From: Phycisphaerales bacterium
GTDB taxonomy: Bacteria > Planctomycetota > Phycisphaerae > Sedimentisphaerales > Anaerobacaceae
Assembly: GCA_030602885.1 (NCBI GenBank)
Contig: JAUVYV010000016.1
Coordinates: 1 to 64,000 of the forward strand
DNA length: 64,000 nucleotides
Reading direction: 5' to 3'
The position numbers and the translations under genes are program-made. Positions within the stretch are counted from its first letter, which is position 1. The number at the start of each line of letters is the position of its first letter. Under the pieces are notes generated by a model. It worked only from the letters and a program-made list of their open reading frames with translations, had not been told where the DNA came from and did no database searches. This document shows positions 50,889 to 58,990 of this stretch, piece after piece.

Positions 50889-51773
50889 TTAGTTATCTGT
50901 GTCTTCACTTTGCAAGCTATCAATAAACTCTTTTGCGAGAACACGCTTGCTTCTTATTTGATCCCTTGTCATAACGCCACCGAAACTTGCTTGGCCAAAG
51001 TGATGGATGTAACTGTTTTTTGCCCATACCATTCGCAGCCCCTGGCGGCGAAGACGCCTGCATAATTCCGTCTCATTGCCATAATTCGGCAGATTGGTAT
51101 CGAATCCGCCGAATTGCTCCCAGACGCTACGCCGAATGAAAAAAGCAAATCCGCTTATTTCCGGTAGATCAACCCAGGACTTGGGCGGTTGTTTGGCGAC
51201 ATACTTTTGTGCGAAATTCCAAATCTGACTATCGTTCCAGTGCCAACGACAATGCATGGCTCGAGGCACAGACTGACCGGTCCAAGCCCAGCTTGTTGAT
51301 GGCCCCACCACTGCTATATTACTGTCCGATTCGAACACTACTCGTATTGCGGCCCAACTCCAAGGCGTTATCACCGTATCCGAATTCAAAAAACACAGAT
51401 ACTTTCTAGAGGCAAGTTTGCCGCCAGCTTCACAGGACAGGCTATGCCCATGAGCTTTTGAGTGATCAAGGACTTGCCAGACGTCCTTCTGTTGAAAATG
51501 ATTTATCAGCTTTGTAGTCTCCTCAAGCTTCGATCCATCATTAACCAGGATTATCTCCGCATCTCCACCATAACAGCTCAGACTATTTAAACATCTTGAA
51601 GCAACTTCTGGCGCATCGTGAATAGGTACGATAACAGAAAAGTTCTTACTAGCCTCCAGTTCCTGCTGTGACTGAGCAAATTCCATAGATTTATTAAGGT
51701 CCACACTCGAGACGCTCGCCCGCATCCAACGGTACACTTCTTTAATCGGTTCCGGAATGTATTTTCTTATCAT
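50889..51773 (-). CDS. Glycosyltransferase family 2 (294 aa)
   Basis: GT2 with SVIVPIHDAPEVASRCLNSL, the metal motif FLNSDTVITPWSW and the ending ETELCRRLRRQGLRMVWAKN. It has about 45 extra residues before the GT-A fold. The start codon at 51773 overlaps the stop of the preceding GT2 gene by one base (TAATG), so translation is coupled. Confidence 0.93.
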   Translation of the reverse strand: MIRKYIPEPIKEVYRWMRASVSSVDLNKSMEFAQSQQELEASKNFSVIVPIHDAPEVASRCLNSLSCYGGDAEIILVNDGSKLEETTKLINHFQQKDVWQVLDHSKAHGHSLSCEAGGKLASRKYLCFLNSDTVITPWSWAAIRVVFESDSNIAVVGPSTSWAWTGQSVPRAMHCRWHWNDSQIWNFAQKYVAKQPPKSWVDLPEISGFAFFIRRSVWEQFGGFDTNLPNYGNETELCRRLRRQGLRMVWAKNSYIHHFGQASFGGVMTRDQIRSKRVLAKEFIDSLQSEDTDN

Positions 51774-52759
51774 TAGACAGTCTTCGCGCTCCCTCGTTTT
51801 CTAAATACTTTGCCCTTCAAGCATCTGACAAGCGGTATCAATCGGGGAAACATTATTTTAAATCTGACCTTTGTATATTCCCAACGCCAGGTTTTCATTA
51901 ACGGAAATGCTTCCGGAAAACCTAAACACGTTACCAAATCACACGCAGCCAAGTGTCGATGGATAGCTAATAGTGCGTGATAGGCCAGGTACTTTTCCAA
52001 AAGAGTTCGATACTCTGATGGACAGCACCGCCTGACAGATTCTGGGTCTGTCAGCATAGGCCTTGGCGGGCATATAGTTTTGCGTCCTCTAACTCCTAAA
52101 TCAGAAGCATCTGAGTGAATCCAGACTGACGGCTCAATGCTTGTATAAAGCCGGCAATTCAATACTATTTGCAGGAAAAGATGACTATCCTCTCCATATG
52201 TGCAATGGTCTTTTTCATAAAAGCCGCCAAATTGTGTGAGAACACCGCGCTTATATAGTATTGAGCTGGAACTTAAAAAGTTGACTGCATCCTTAAGAAC
52301 CTTCAGCTTTGAATCTGTTTTTAATTGCCATTTTCCCTCGACGATACCAGAACTTTTCCATACGGAATCAAAGTTGGCCTTTTCGACTCCTTCGACATAG
52401 CTGCAGGCACAAACGTTACAATCAGGATGGTTTGCAAGATGATTGTAGGATTTCTCAAGGAATTCAGTCATCCATTCATCATCGGCATCAAGAAATGCTA
52501 AAAGTTCGGCCTTACTTTCCTGGATACCCCGGTTCCTTGCTGCCCCTGGTCCTTGATTTTCCTGTTGTATAAGGTGCAATCGACCATCATTATATTTTCG
52601 TACTATATCTGGTCCACTATCAGTGGAACCGTCATCAATTACAATTACCTCAAAATTGGTAAATGTCTGTGAAAATACCGAGTCCAAAGCCCTGGCAATA
52701 TATGCGCTTTTGTTATAAAGAGGTATGATAACACTTATCGCGGAATTACTATCAGCCAT
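51773..52759 (-). CDS. Glycosyltransferase family 2 (328 aa)
   Basis: GT2 with AISVIIPLYNKSAYIARALD near the N-terminus and the metal motif LLAFLDADDEWM. ATG 52759 is chosen because it overlaps the deacetylase stop by 8 bases (a coupling arrangement); an in-frame start 15 codons upstream would overlap by 53 bases. The C-terminus is basic. Substrate unknown. Confidence 0.92.
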   Translation of the reverse strand: MADSNSAISVIIPLYNKSAYIARALDSVFSQTFTNFEVIVIDDGSTDSGPDIVRKYNDGRLHLIQQENQGPGAARNRGIQESKAELLAFLDADDEWMTEFLEKSYNHLANHPDCNVCACSYVEGVEKANFDSVWKSSGIVEGKWQLKTDSKLKVLKDAVNFLSSSSILYKRGVLTQFGGFYEKDHCTYGEDSHLFLQIVLNCRLYTSIEPSVWIHSDASDLGVRGRKTICPPRPMLTDPESVRRCCPSEYRTLLEKYLAYHALLAIHRHLAACDLVTCLGFPEAFPLMKTWRWEYTKVRFKIMFPRLIPLVRCLKGKVFRKRGSAKTV

Positions 52760-54047
52760 TGGCTTTGCAAACCAACTGCTTATCAGCAGTACCTTTTCTT
52801 GCAATTTTCAATAATAAGGCCAGCACAAAACTTCCCGTAAAAAACGCCGGTATCGCGCTTATTCCTGTTATGTGATAGCCTTTAAGAACTATCTGAATTT
52901 CCTTTATCACCGATAAGAAAAACAATACGGCGGCAATAATATCAATTCGACTCCACCATTTTTTCGCCAATGCCAAATGAACAATGTATCTGACAATTGC
53001 CCCGGCAACAAAAAGCCCGATGATAAAACCTGCCTTAGCTATTTGCCAAAGTAATAAAGACTTTCTGTATTCATCTGTTGAAAGATAGAACGCATGTTTC
53101 TTTTGGCTAGGCAGTAGATGAGCAGGTAATAGTTTTTTCCAAAATAATTTTTGTTGTAAAAAAATACCTGCCGCACGGCATCTTGCCACCGAAAAATCAT
53201 CAAATATGTATGCCAAATGCTTAAAAGTTACAACTTCAACATTCGGCATTAATGAAAGGTTGCCCAAAAGCTTATCAAATCTGTTAAGGTCATAATAATG
53301 ACCTTGGTACTTATCAGACTCGTCGTTATTAAAATCCTTCACAATATCTGTGGGATGACACAAAACTACGACGATCCCATCATCATGTAAATTAGATTCA
53401 TCTGCAATAGTTTCTAATTCCTGTAATGTTGCTGTGGAAGGTATTACTGCTAATCCATCGGCTGAACAGTAATAGAAGAAACGGTCAGCAGATAATATCG
53501 AAAAGCCCGTCTTCTTTAAGGCTTTAGCCGTATTAGCATTCCATCCATTGAATGGTGGTACAAAAGTATTGATTTTGTCCAGGCCTAAGGCTCTGCATAA
53601 GATCTCCTTGCCTATGGTTATATCCCTTAGCTGAGATTCATAATTGCGGTTACGAAATTCCCCGGCTCGTTTAGGCCTGAGACCAGCGTGATTTTCGTGT
53701 GTATAACCGTGTTGAGCAACCTCAATTGCTCCGGCAGCAACTCTTTGCCTGATAAAGTGTGATTTCGTCAAATCTTCACCGAAGGAAGTGCCATCAGTCA
53801 GGCAATACTTGGGTACTATTGAAATTACATACTCAAAACCGTATTTGGAAAAAAGAGCATCTATTTGTTTTTCGGCTTGCCAGATTTTACCACGGGTCTC
53901 ATCAACTTCCCGAACTCCAGGTTTATCGCCAGCAAAATCATCATACCGAAACACAACGTATAATTTCCCTGTCGCCGAAGATGCTATCAGAACAATGCAG
54001 GTTAAGGTCACTAACGATCTATATTTCCAACCAATCATATGTTGCAA
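52752..54047 (-). CDS. Polysaccharide deacetylase-like protein (DUF2334-type, 431 aa)
   Basis: A secreted/membrane protein with a signal peptide (about 1-27) and a NodB-like catalytic domain. Metal/catalytic region: VVFRYDDFAGDKPG (about 31-44), EVAQHGYTHEN (HxxxH) and NTFVPPFNGWN. The C-terminus has two or three membrane helices (GFIIGLFVAGAIVRYIVH; AFFTGSFVLALLLKIA). It probably deacetylates amino sugars of the polysaccharide outside the cell. The domain is circularly less conserved than classical NodB, so activity is inferred. Confidence 0.88.
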   Translation of the reverse strand: MQHMIGWKYRSLVTLTCIVLIASSATGKLYVVFRYDDFAGDKPGVREVDETRGKIWQAEKQIDALFSKYGFEYVISIVPKYCLTDGTSFGEDLTKSHFIRQRVAAGAIEVAQHGYTHENHAGLRPKRAGEFRNRNYESQLRDITIGKEILCRALGLDKINTFVPPFNGWNANTAKALKKTGFSILSADRFFYYCSADGLAVIPSTATLQELETIADESNLHDDGIVVVLCHPTDIVKDFNNDESDKYQGHYYDLNRFDKLLGNLSLMPNVEVVTFKHLAYIFDDFSVARCRAAGIFLQQKLFWKKLLPAHLLPSQKKHAFYLSTDEYRKSLLLWQIAKAGFIIGLFVAGAIVRYIVHLALAKKWWSRIDIIAAVLFFLSVIKEIQIVLKGYHITGISAIPAFFTGSFVLALLLKIARKGTADKQLVCKANG

Positions 54048-54069
54048 TTCTCCCCCAAGTACGCTGGTT

Positions 54070-56280
54070 CTAACCGCTTATGTCAGATACAAGTACACTA
54101 TATCGTCCGAATTCATCCTTGGTATATGCCTGCAAATCAAAATAGCGCCACGAGCCATGGCTCAAACAACCGCGTACATATGTCTCATACCAACCAAAGT
54201 GCATGTCATCGAGTACGATAATACCTCCTTTTCCCAACTTTAGCACAATATCAAGCGAGTCCTTACGTAAATTCATATGTCCTAAATCATGAAAAATGAA
54301 ATCAAAACAACAATCAGAATTGTGTTTAAATCGGTCCCATAGAAAAAGCTGGTCGGTAGATAAGTTATGCGATGCTAAATAAGCTCTTGTATGATTTAGC
54401 CATTCCGGGTTATCATCTACCGAGTAGACAACGATGCCATTTTGTGACGCCGCATAGCACCTCAGAACAAACGAACTAAACCCTGAACCCAAGTCCAGAA
54501 TGCGCTTTGGCTTCCGACCATCACAAAATACTCTCATAAAAATAGCTGTTTGAAGAGAGCAAGCCATCACTGGGTTGGAAACCCTTTCAACATATTCTTC
54601 ATAATACGGTTTCAAGCTGCTTGCTATTTCCTTAAACGCTTGGCTAGAATTACATAAAAATGGAAACCTATTCTCAAGCTTTATCTTCTGAGACCATTGA
54701 TAGACTGTGTTTAACGGTTTTTTGGAAAAAGCCGTTTGCTTAATCCGCGAGATGATATGGATACGATCCTTCTTGTCCAATACCAGCCACCAAAGGATAG
54801 TTCCATGAACAACCAGCGCTGCCAAAATTATCAGCGGTGCCGTCCACCATCCCCATCGAGCGAAGCTGTACTCCACCGGAACAAGCCCGCCAGCTAGCAC
54901 CACCATTGCTAAAGCGGCCATACCAATCGCCCGGAACCAATACCCTCTAAATCCAATGGACAAGTTATGGGCCACATACCAGGGCTGAACTGTTAGCTTG
55001 ATCACTATTATGGGTATGACTATTCCTAACGCAACCCCTTTCATGCCAAACTTGCTCCCCAATATACAGGCGAGCGCGAAACTCGCCACAGCTTCAATGG
55101 TAGTTTGCACTGCGAAATATCGGTGTCGTGCCGTCGCATATAAACTGCCGATCCCAGGATCGGTAGCAATATCCAGAAAATATCCTCCTACTATGATTCG
55201 AAGCACCGCAGCGCTTTCTTCGTAGCCGGGACCAAGCCATAAGCGAATCAACAGCGGTGCCAAGCCAATAAGCAATCCCGATAGCAAAGAAGCACAAGCT
55301 GCATTCATGTGGCTGGCCCGTAGGAAAAACGCTTGAAGTTCCACCTGATTCTCCGCACCTTGAAGCTTGTTTAGGCGAGGCCGGATAACAGCAGCCACTG
55401 CCAGCGTTGCCCTAAGAAAGTACCGGAAAACCGTAAGGGCTATTGCGTAAAGGCCGGCCTGCCCAAACCCCCAAAAACGAGTTACCAGCATTATATCAAG
55501 CTTGGAACGCAGAACTGTGGCAATCATCACCACGAACGAAGCGGCGCCAAAACCAATAAGGGCACGTGCCACCTTAGCTTCGAAGCCAGTAAATCTGGCT
55601 TTAAGTTGTGGAAGCCGAATGCGACAGCATAAAAAGAGAGTAAACTGTACCAATGCGGTTACAATCAAACTGACTACTGCAAGTCCGACAACCCCCTTTC
55701 CCATCAATACTACCGTCAATCCGCCCAGAGAACGAGCAACACTGGCGCCGATATGAATACAACTCACCAAAACGAAGTCTTCTGAGGCCAACAGTGCCCC
55801 AGAATAAATTGACATCAGGATCGAGATAGCCATACTCGCCGCCGAGAGCATAACAAGCCAGTGAAACTGCCCCGTGTACTCCTCCGGAATTCGTAGGATC
55901 GATTGAATTGGCCCCATAATTAATAGAACAACAACAACAATCAATAGCGAAGCAATACATAGAAGACATCTGCCTGTCGAAGCCACCCGGTTAAACCGTC
56001 TTACATCTCTTGCGCCGATAGCGTTGCCGAGAAAACGGGAGACCGCCGAGCTAAGCCCGAGGTCAAACAGCCCATAAAAGCCTACAAAGCTGGCCACCAG
56101 ACCCCATAGGCCATAGTGTTCGTTCCCCAGCGTTCTAATAATGAGGGGCATTACGATTAGCCCTAATACGATGGAGATGCCCATCTCTACCCAACGGCAC
56201 AAAGCTCCGGAATACAAGTTGGCCCTTCGTGGTATTTCGAACTCTGTACTGTTCTGCTTTTCAGTGCTGATACTGGTCAT
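54070..56280 (-). CDS. Wzx-type flippase fused to C-terminal methyltransferase (736 aa)
   Basis: Residues about 25-490 are a polysaccharide flippase of the MOP superfamily: about 14 helices with WVEMGISIVLGLIVMPLIIR, VSRFLGNAIGARDVRRFNRV and GVALGIVIPIIVIKLTVQPW. The last ~180 residues (557-736) are a class I methyltransferase: motif I RILDLGSGFSSFVLR (593-607), VYSVDDNPEW, and FDFIFHDLGHMN, then GGIIVLDDMHFGW. I know flippases without such a domain, so this is an unusual fusion. The frame is continuous and the linker is short, so it is not an obvious assembly join. It may methylate the glycan or lipid while it passes (inference). Confidence 0.9.
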   Translation of the reverse strand: MTSISTEKQNSTEFEIPRRANLYSGALCRWVEMGISIVLGLIVMPLIIRTLGNEHYGLWGLVASFVGFYGLFDLGLSSAVSRFLGNAIGARDVRRFNRVASTGRCLLCIASLLIVVVVLLIMGPIQSILRIPEEYTGQFHWLVMLSAASMAISILMSIYSGALLASEDFVLVSCIHIGASVARSLGGLTVVLMGKGVVGLAVVSLIVTALVQFTLFLCCRIRLPQLKARFTGFEAKVARALIGFGAASFVVMIATVLRSKLDIMLVTRFWGFGQAGLYAIALTVFRYFLRATLAVAAVIRPRLNKLQGAENQVELQAFFLRASHMNAACASLLSGLLIGLAPLLIRLWLGPGYEESAAVLRIIVGGYFLDIATDPGIGSLYATARHRYFAVQTTIEAVASFALACILGSKFGMKGVALGIVIPIIVIKLTVQPWYVAHNLSIGFRGYWFRAIGMAALAMVVLAGGLVPVEYSFARWGWWTAPLIILAALVVHGTILWWLVLDKKDRIHIISRIKQTAFSKKPLNTVYQWSQKIKLENRFPFLCNSSQAFKEIASSLKPYYEEYVERVSNPVMACSLQTAIFMRVFCDGRKPKRILDLGSGFSSFVLRCYAASQNGIVVYSVDDNPEWLNHTRAYLASHNLSTDQLFLWDRFKHNSDCCFDFIFHDLGHMNLRKDSLDIVLKLGKGGIIVLDDMHFGWYETYVRGCLSHGSWRYFDLQAYTKDEFGRYSVLVSDISG

Positions 56281-56596
56281 TTGTAACTCTTTGTTTAAGG
56301 GTGTTTTATCTTACACTAAATTGGAAAACGGCCTTTTGTCCCAACCTCACCCTTATACATATTGATAGATAATTTCATATCAAAATATGTATGAGAAACT
56401 TTAGAAGTGTGAAAAATTGCCAAAGGCGCAGAGGTTTTTCTCTGCGCCTTGGGCGTCAGATGCTTTACAAAACTACCATAGCCATAACGGCTTTCGCCGA
56501 AGCTGCGGCTCTCGCCGAAGTATGAAGTGCTAAGTGCAAAGTACAGCAGCTTACGCTGAAGGACTAAGTATGAAGTACCAATTACGAAATATTTAG
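56281..56596. other. Intergenic with hairpin and degenerate tracts
   Basis: No gene is supported: an open frame here consists of TSYFGES-like repeats. A hairpin at 56420-56453 has an 11-bp perfect stem (AAGGCGCAGAG with CTCTGCGCCTT). In the minus direction it is followed by a short T tract, so it may end the four-helix-bundle transcript. The remainder (56460-56596) is made of degenerate AAGTACGAAGT-like copies. Confidence 0.55.
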
Positions 56597-56983
56597 TCAT
56601 CCTTTCTTTCGTCCTTCATCTATCGTACTCTGTACTTTTTTGATAATCGTTGTGAGAATTGCGATCAGCTCGTTGCACTCAGCCAGAAGTTCCTTTGTCT
56701 GGTCATGCGAGACGATTCCGGACTCAGCCAGAAGGCAAAGCCAGTACTTCGTTTCCCTCGCTTCTTTACGGGCAGTTGAATACTTCGAGACAAAATCGGG
56801 TTTGCTTTGTGCCGCCTGTCCCTCTTCGATATTTGCACCGACCGACGTTCCGGAACGAAGCAACTGCTTTGCGAGTATTTGCTCTACGCCCGGCTTTTTC
56901 GATAATCCCTGACACAAATTTACAATTCTCAGCGCAAACTGAAAAGTCCGCTCACACAAATCCCTTTTCTTTTTGCCTTCCAA
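56597..56983 (-). CDS. Four-helix-bundle protein (S23/IVP-like family, 128 aa)
   Basis: A small helical protein of the 23S rRNA intervening-sequence/four-helix family. Visible family pattern: FQFALRIVNLCQGLSKKPGV, KQLLRSGTSVGANIEEGQAA (the SxxxNIxEG hallmark) and ARKEARETKYWLCLLAESG. The start appears to be TTG 56983 with GAAGGG upstream. It is flanked on both sides by the same degenerate AAGTACGAAGT-like tracts. The biological role of these proteins is unknown; they are often scattered as single genes, so it may be an insertion in the exopolysaccharide locus. Confidence 0.93.
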   Translation of the reverse strand: MEGKKKRDLCERTFQFALRIVNLCQGLSKKPGVEQILAKQLLRSGTSVGANIEEGQAAQSKPDFVSKYSTARKEARETKYWLCLLAESGIVSHDQTKELLAECNELIAILTTIIKKVQSTIDEGRKKG

Positions 56984-57030
56984 TTTCGCCCTTCAAACTT
57001 CGTACTTCTAACTTCGTACCTCCAACACGG

Positions 57031-57177
57031 CTACAGTACCACCATAGCCGTATTGCTCGGTTCGCTGTCGCCGGCTTTATTTACTGCGATGATCCGGTAT
57101 TCCAGCTCTTTACCGATAGCGAGATAATCATTAATCGATCTTCTCAGACTCCGTCCCTGTCGGTTACAATTAACCGA
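57031..57177 (-). pseudogene. Remnant of a fibronectin type III domain protein
   Basis: In one minus-strand frame the sequence reads KELEYRIIAVNKAGDSEPSN followed by TAMVVL and a stop. This is the F and G strand pattern of a fibronectin type III domain (YxxxAxNxAGxSxxS). An in-frame TAA closes the frame 48 codons upstream and there is no start codon or ribosome-binding site, so only the last half-domain of a former secreted protein remains. Confidence 0.6.
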
Positions 57178-57185
57178 TTATTACA

Positions 57186-57322
57186 TCAACCACAAAAGAA
57201 CACATAGATCACAGAGAAAGTAAATTAGTGTAATCTGCAATCAATATCTCTAATCTGTTTCTTTTGTGTTCTCTGCGCTCTTTCGCGGTGAATTATATCA
57301 ACCACAAAAGAACACAAAGAAA
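57186..57322. repeat. Short repeats flanking the GxxExxY gene
   Basis: Direct copies of TCAACCACAAAAGAACACA at about 57186 and 57298, with a diverged inverted relative around 57261-57294 (CTTTTGTGTTCTCTGCGCTC). A further relative (GCGCTCTCTCGTGGTGAAT) lies after the gene at about 57719. Confidence 0.6.
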
Positions 57323-57326
57323 ATTT

Positions 57327-57704
57327 TTATTCTTGTGTTTGTATGAACTTTTGAATCTCGAATTTATACGACCCAAAATTGATAAGAAGCCCATGCTCGA
57401 TACCTGTCGCCTTGAGGTAATGAAGCAATTGAGCCTTGTGTTCGTTTGAGATAGATTTACAGGCTTTAAGTTCTACGAGAAGGGTGCCATTGACAATAAT
57501 ATCTGCGAAATATTCTCCGATAACAGTTCCATCTTCATCGTCAATAGTGATGCTATGTTGCTGTTGAACGCTCAAGCCTGTCTTTCGAAGACGATTAACC
57601 AATGCATTTTCATACACCTTTTCTAAGTACCCATTGCCATGATAGGTGTGAACCGCATAGGAAGTTTCCCGAACTTGATCACATAATTTCATAATGTTAT
57701 CCAT
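57327..57704 (-). CDS. GxxExxY family protein (125 aa)
   Basis: A small soluble protein of the GxxExxY family. The name-giving motif is GNGYLEKVYENAL (residues 23-35), and LLVELKACKSISNEHKAQLL is the second conserved block, resembling a PD-(D/E)xK nuclease-like core. Function is unknown in all members I know. ATG 57704 lacks a clear Shine-Dalgarno. It stands between EpsI and the four-helix-bundle protein; such genes often sit among repeats, so it is probably an insertion rather than part of the polysaccharide pathway. Confidence 0.92.
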   Translation of the reverse strand: MDNIMKLCDQVRETSYAVHTYHGNGYLEKVYENALVNRLRKTGLSVQQQHSITIDDEDGTVIGEYFADIIVNGTLLVELKACKSISNEHKAQLLHYLKATGIEHGLLINFGSYKFEIQKFIQTQE

Positions 57705-57740
57705 ACTTGCGTTCCTTGCGCTCTCTCGTGGTGAATATTC

Positions 57741-58448
57741 TTATTTCTGAATCCTTACTTTACCGTTCTTATCAGGGAAAAAGTCCAGTACCAACTCTGT
57801 CATATCCTTAGCTGCTGTTCTGATGGAATTTTCCAGAACTGAGCTAATCTGAACCTGTGCGACATAGCGTGCAGGATCACCGCCGATGTTTGGGGTTCGC
57901 CAGCCGAGACCCGTAAAGACGCTTTCATCATTGGTAATCTGTCCGTTCACGACGTAGAAATTCAGCACCACGGTTTCCCCTGTTTCAGGGGCAGGCCTGT
58001 GAAAACGGTGTACCAGGCAGGGTATTCTTGTTCCCATATTAGAAATAACTTCACTGCGCTCGGTGCCATCGTGCACCCAGCCGCCGCCAACATAGCAGAC
58101 TTGCGGCCGGTGCCCCAGCATTGTCCTTGGCCGAGCGGTATAAGCGACATAAACGTTGACCCACTCGTTGTTCGATCCGTTTATATAGAGACGATTCAGG
58201 AAATCATCATTCCCCGCCACGCGCTGTATATTGGGCGGGATCGGCACACCTTCACCAGTCCAATCGCCGATTTTTGCGGGAAAGGCGCTTAAGGGAATAG
58301 GCAGACTAACAGGGGTTTCAATAACAAGTTTTAACCGGGAAGCCAAAACGCGGTATGCTACACCCGACAGCAATACCAGAATAACTGCCAAAACCCAGAC
58401 TAACGATGTTGAAATCCTACCCAGCCCTGCCAGTTTCACGTAATACAC
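57741..58448 (-). CDS. epsI: EpsI/exosortase-associated protein (235 aa)
   Basis: A DUF3485/EpsI protein, which is either fused to or encoded beside exosortases of the EpsH type. An N-terminal membrane helix (VWVLAVILVLLSGVAYRVL) is followed by an exported domain with the hallmark MLGHRPQVCYVGGGW (compare HRPEVCY in the family) and WTGEGVPIPPN. GTG 58448 is chosen since GGGAG lies seven bases upstream; a TTG 15 codons earlier is possible. Here it is the most upstream minus-strand gene and about 14 kb from the exosortase it probably serves. Confidence 0.88.
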   Translation of the reverse strand: MYYVKLAGLGRISTSLVWVLAVILVLLSGVAYRVLASRLKLVIETPVSLPIPLSAFPAKIGDWTGEGVPIPPNIQRVAGNDDFLNRLYINGSNNEWVNVYVAYTARPRTMLGHRPQVCYVGGGWVHDGTERSEVISNMGTRIPCLVHRFHRPAPETGETVVLNFYVVNGQITNDESVFTGLGWRTPNIGGDPARYVAQVQISSVLENSIRTAAKDMTELVLDFFPDKNGKVRIQK

Positions 58449-58990
58449 TGTCGTGCTCCCTCTCGTTAGATTACCTTTCCAGCCGCAGTCCAATAATAAC
58501 GGCTATTACCGAATAGTGCGTAGGGCGTAATCCGAAGGTAGTACGCACGGGCAAAAAAAAATGCGTTTCTTATACGCTGCCGCCATTTTCTACACGCTCA
58601 AGGAACGTTATCCGTAGGCGTATTCACTAACAACACTACTGCCATAATTGAACCGTGACCTAAGATCCAATCCTTGGGGTTAACTCGCATATGGCCCCTC
58701 CATCCCTGTGAGGCATGCCAAACGATATTAGCAATACCGGATTCTACTGGTTGCCTTGGCCCCTGTCAAGCCCCTTTTCCCGCAAAATCTCAAAATCCCG
58801 TGAATCTACGGGCAAATCTTAAGAGTAGTGGAAAATACGCTGTGTGGCCCTATAATAGGGCGTATATACCTACAAAAACAACACGGAAGACCCATCACAA
58901 GCGGAAGTATCACATTTGCTTCTGCCGGGATTTATTCTTATTATTTATAATGAGAGGTTATGCAGCGAGGCATTTTTCGTGGGGATTTTA
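58449..58990. other. Divergent intergenic region between EpsI and the giant surface protein
   Basis: No gene is supported. A perfect TATAAT lies at 58851-58856 but with a poor -35 (GTGGAA) at 17 bases; it sits in the palindrome CCCTATAATAGGG. GGGGA (58981-58985) is the ribosome-binding site of the next gene. Elsewhere nothing is recognised. Confidence 0.5.

Noticed and set aside
56316-56600. A 94-codon minus-strand frame after the four-helix-bundle gene
   Set aside because: Encodes TSYF/FGES repeats derived from degenerate AAGTACGAAGT tracts that occur on both sides of the neighbour gene; no start signals.
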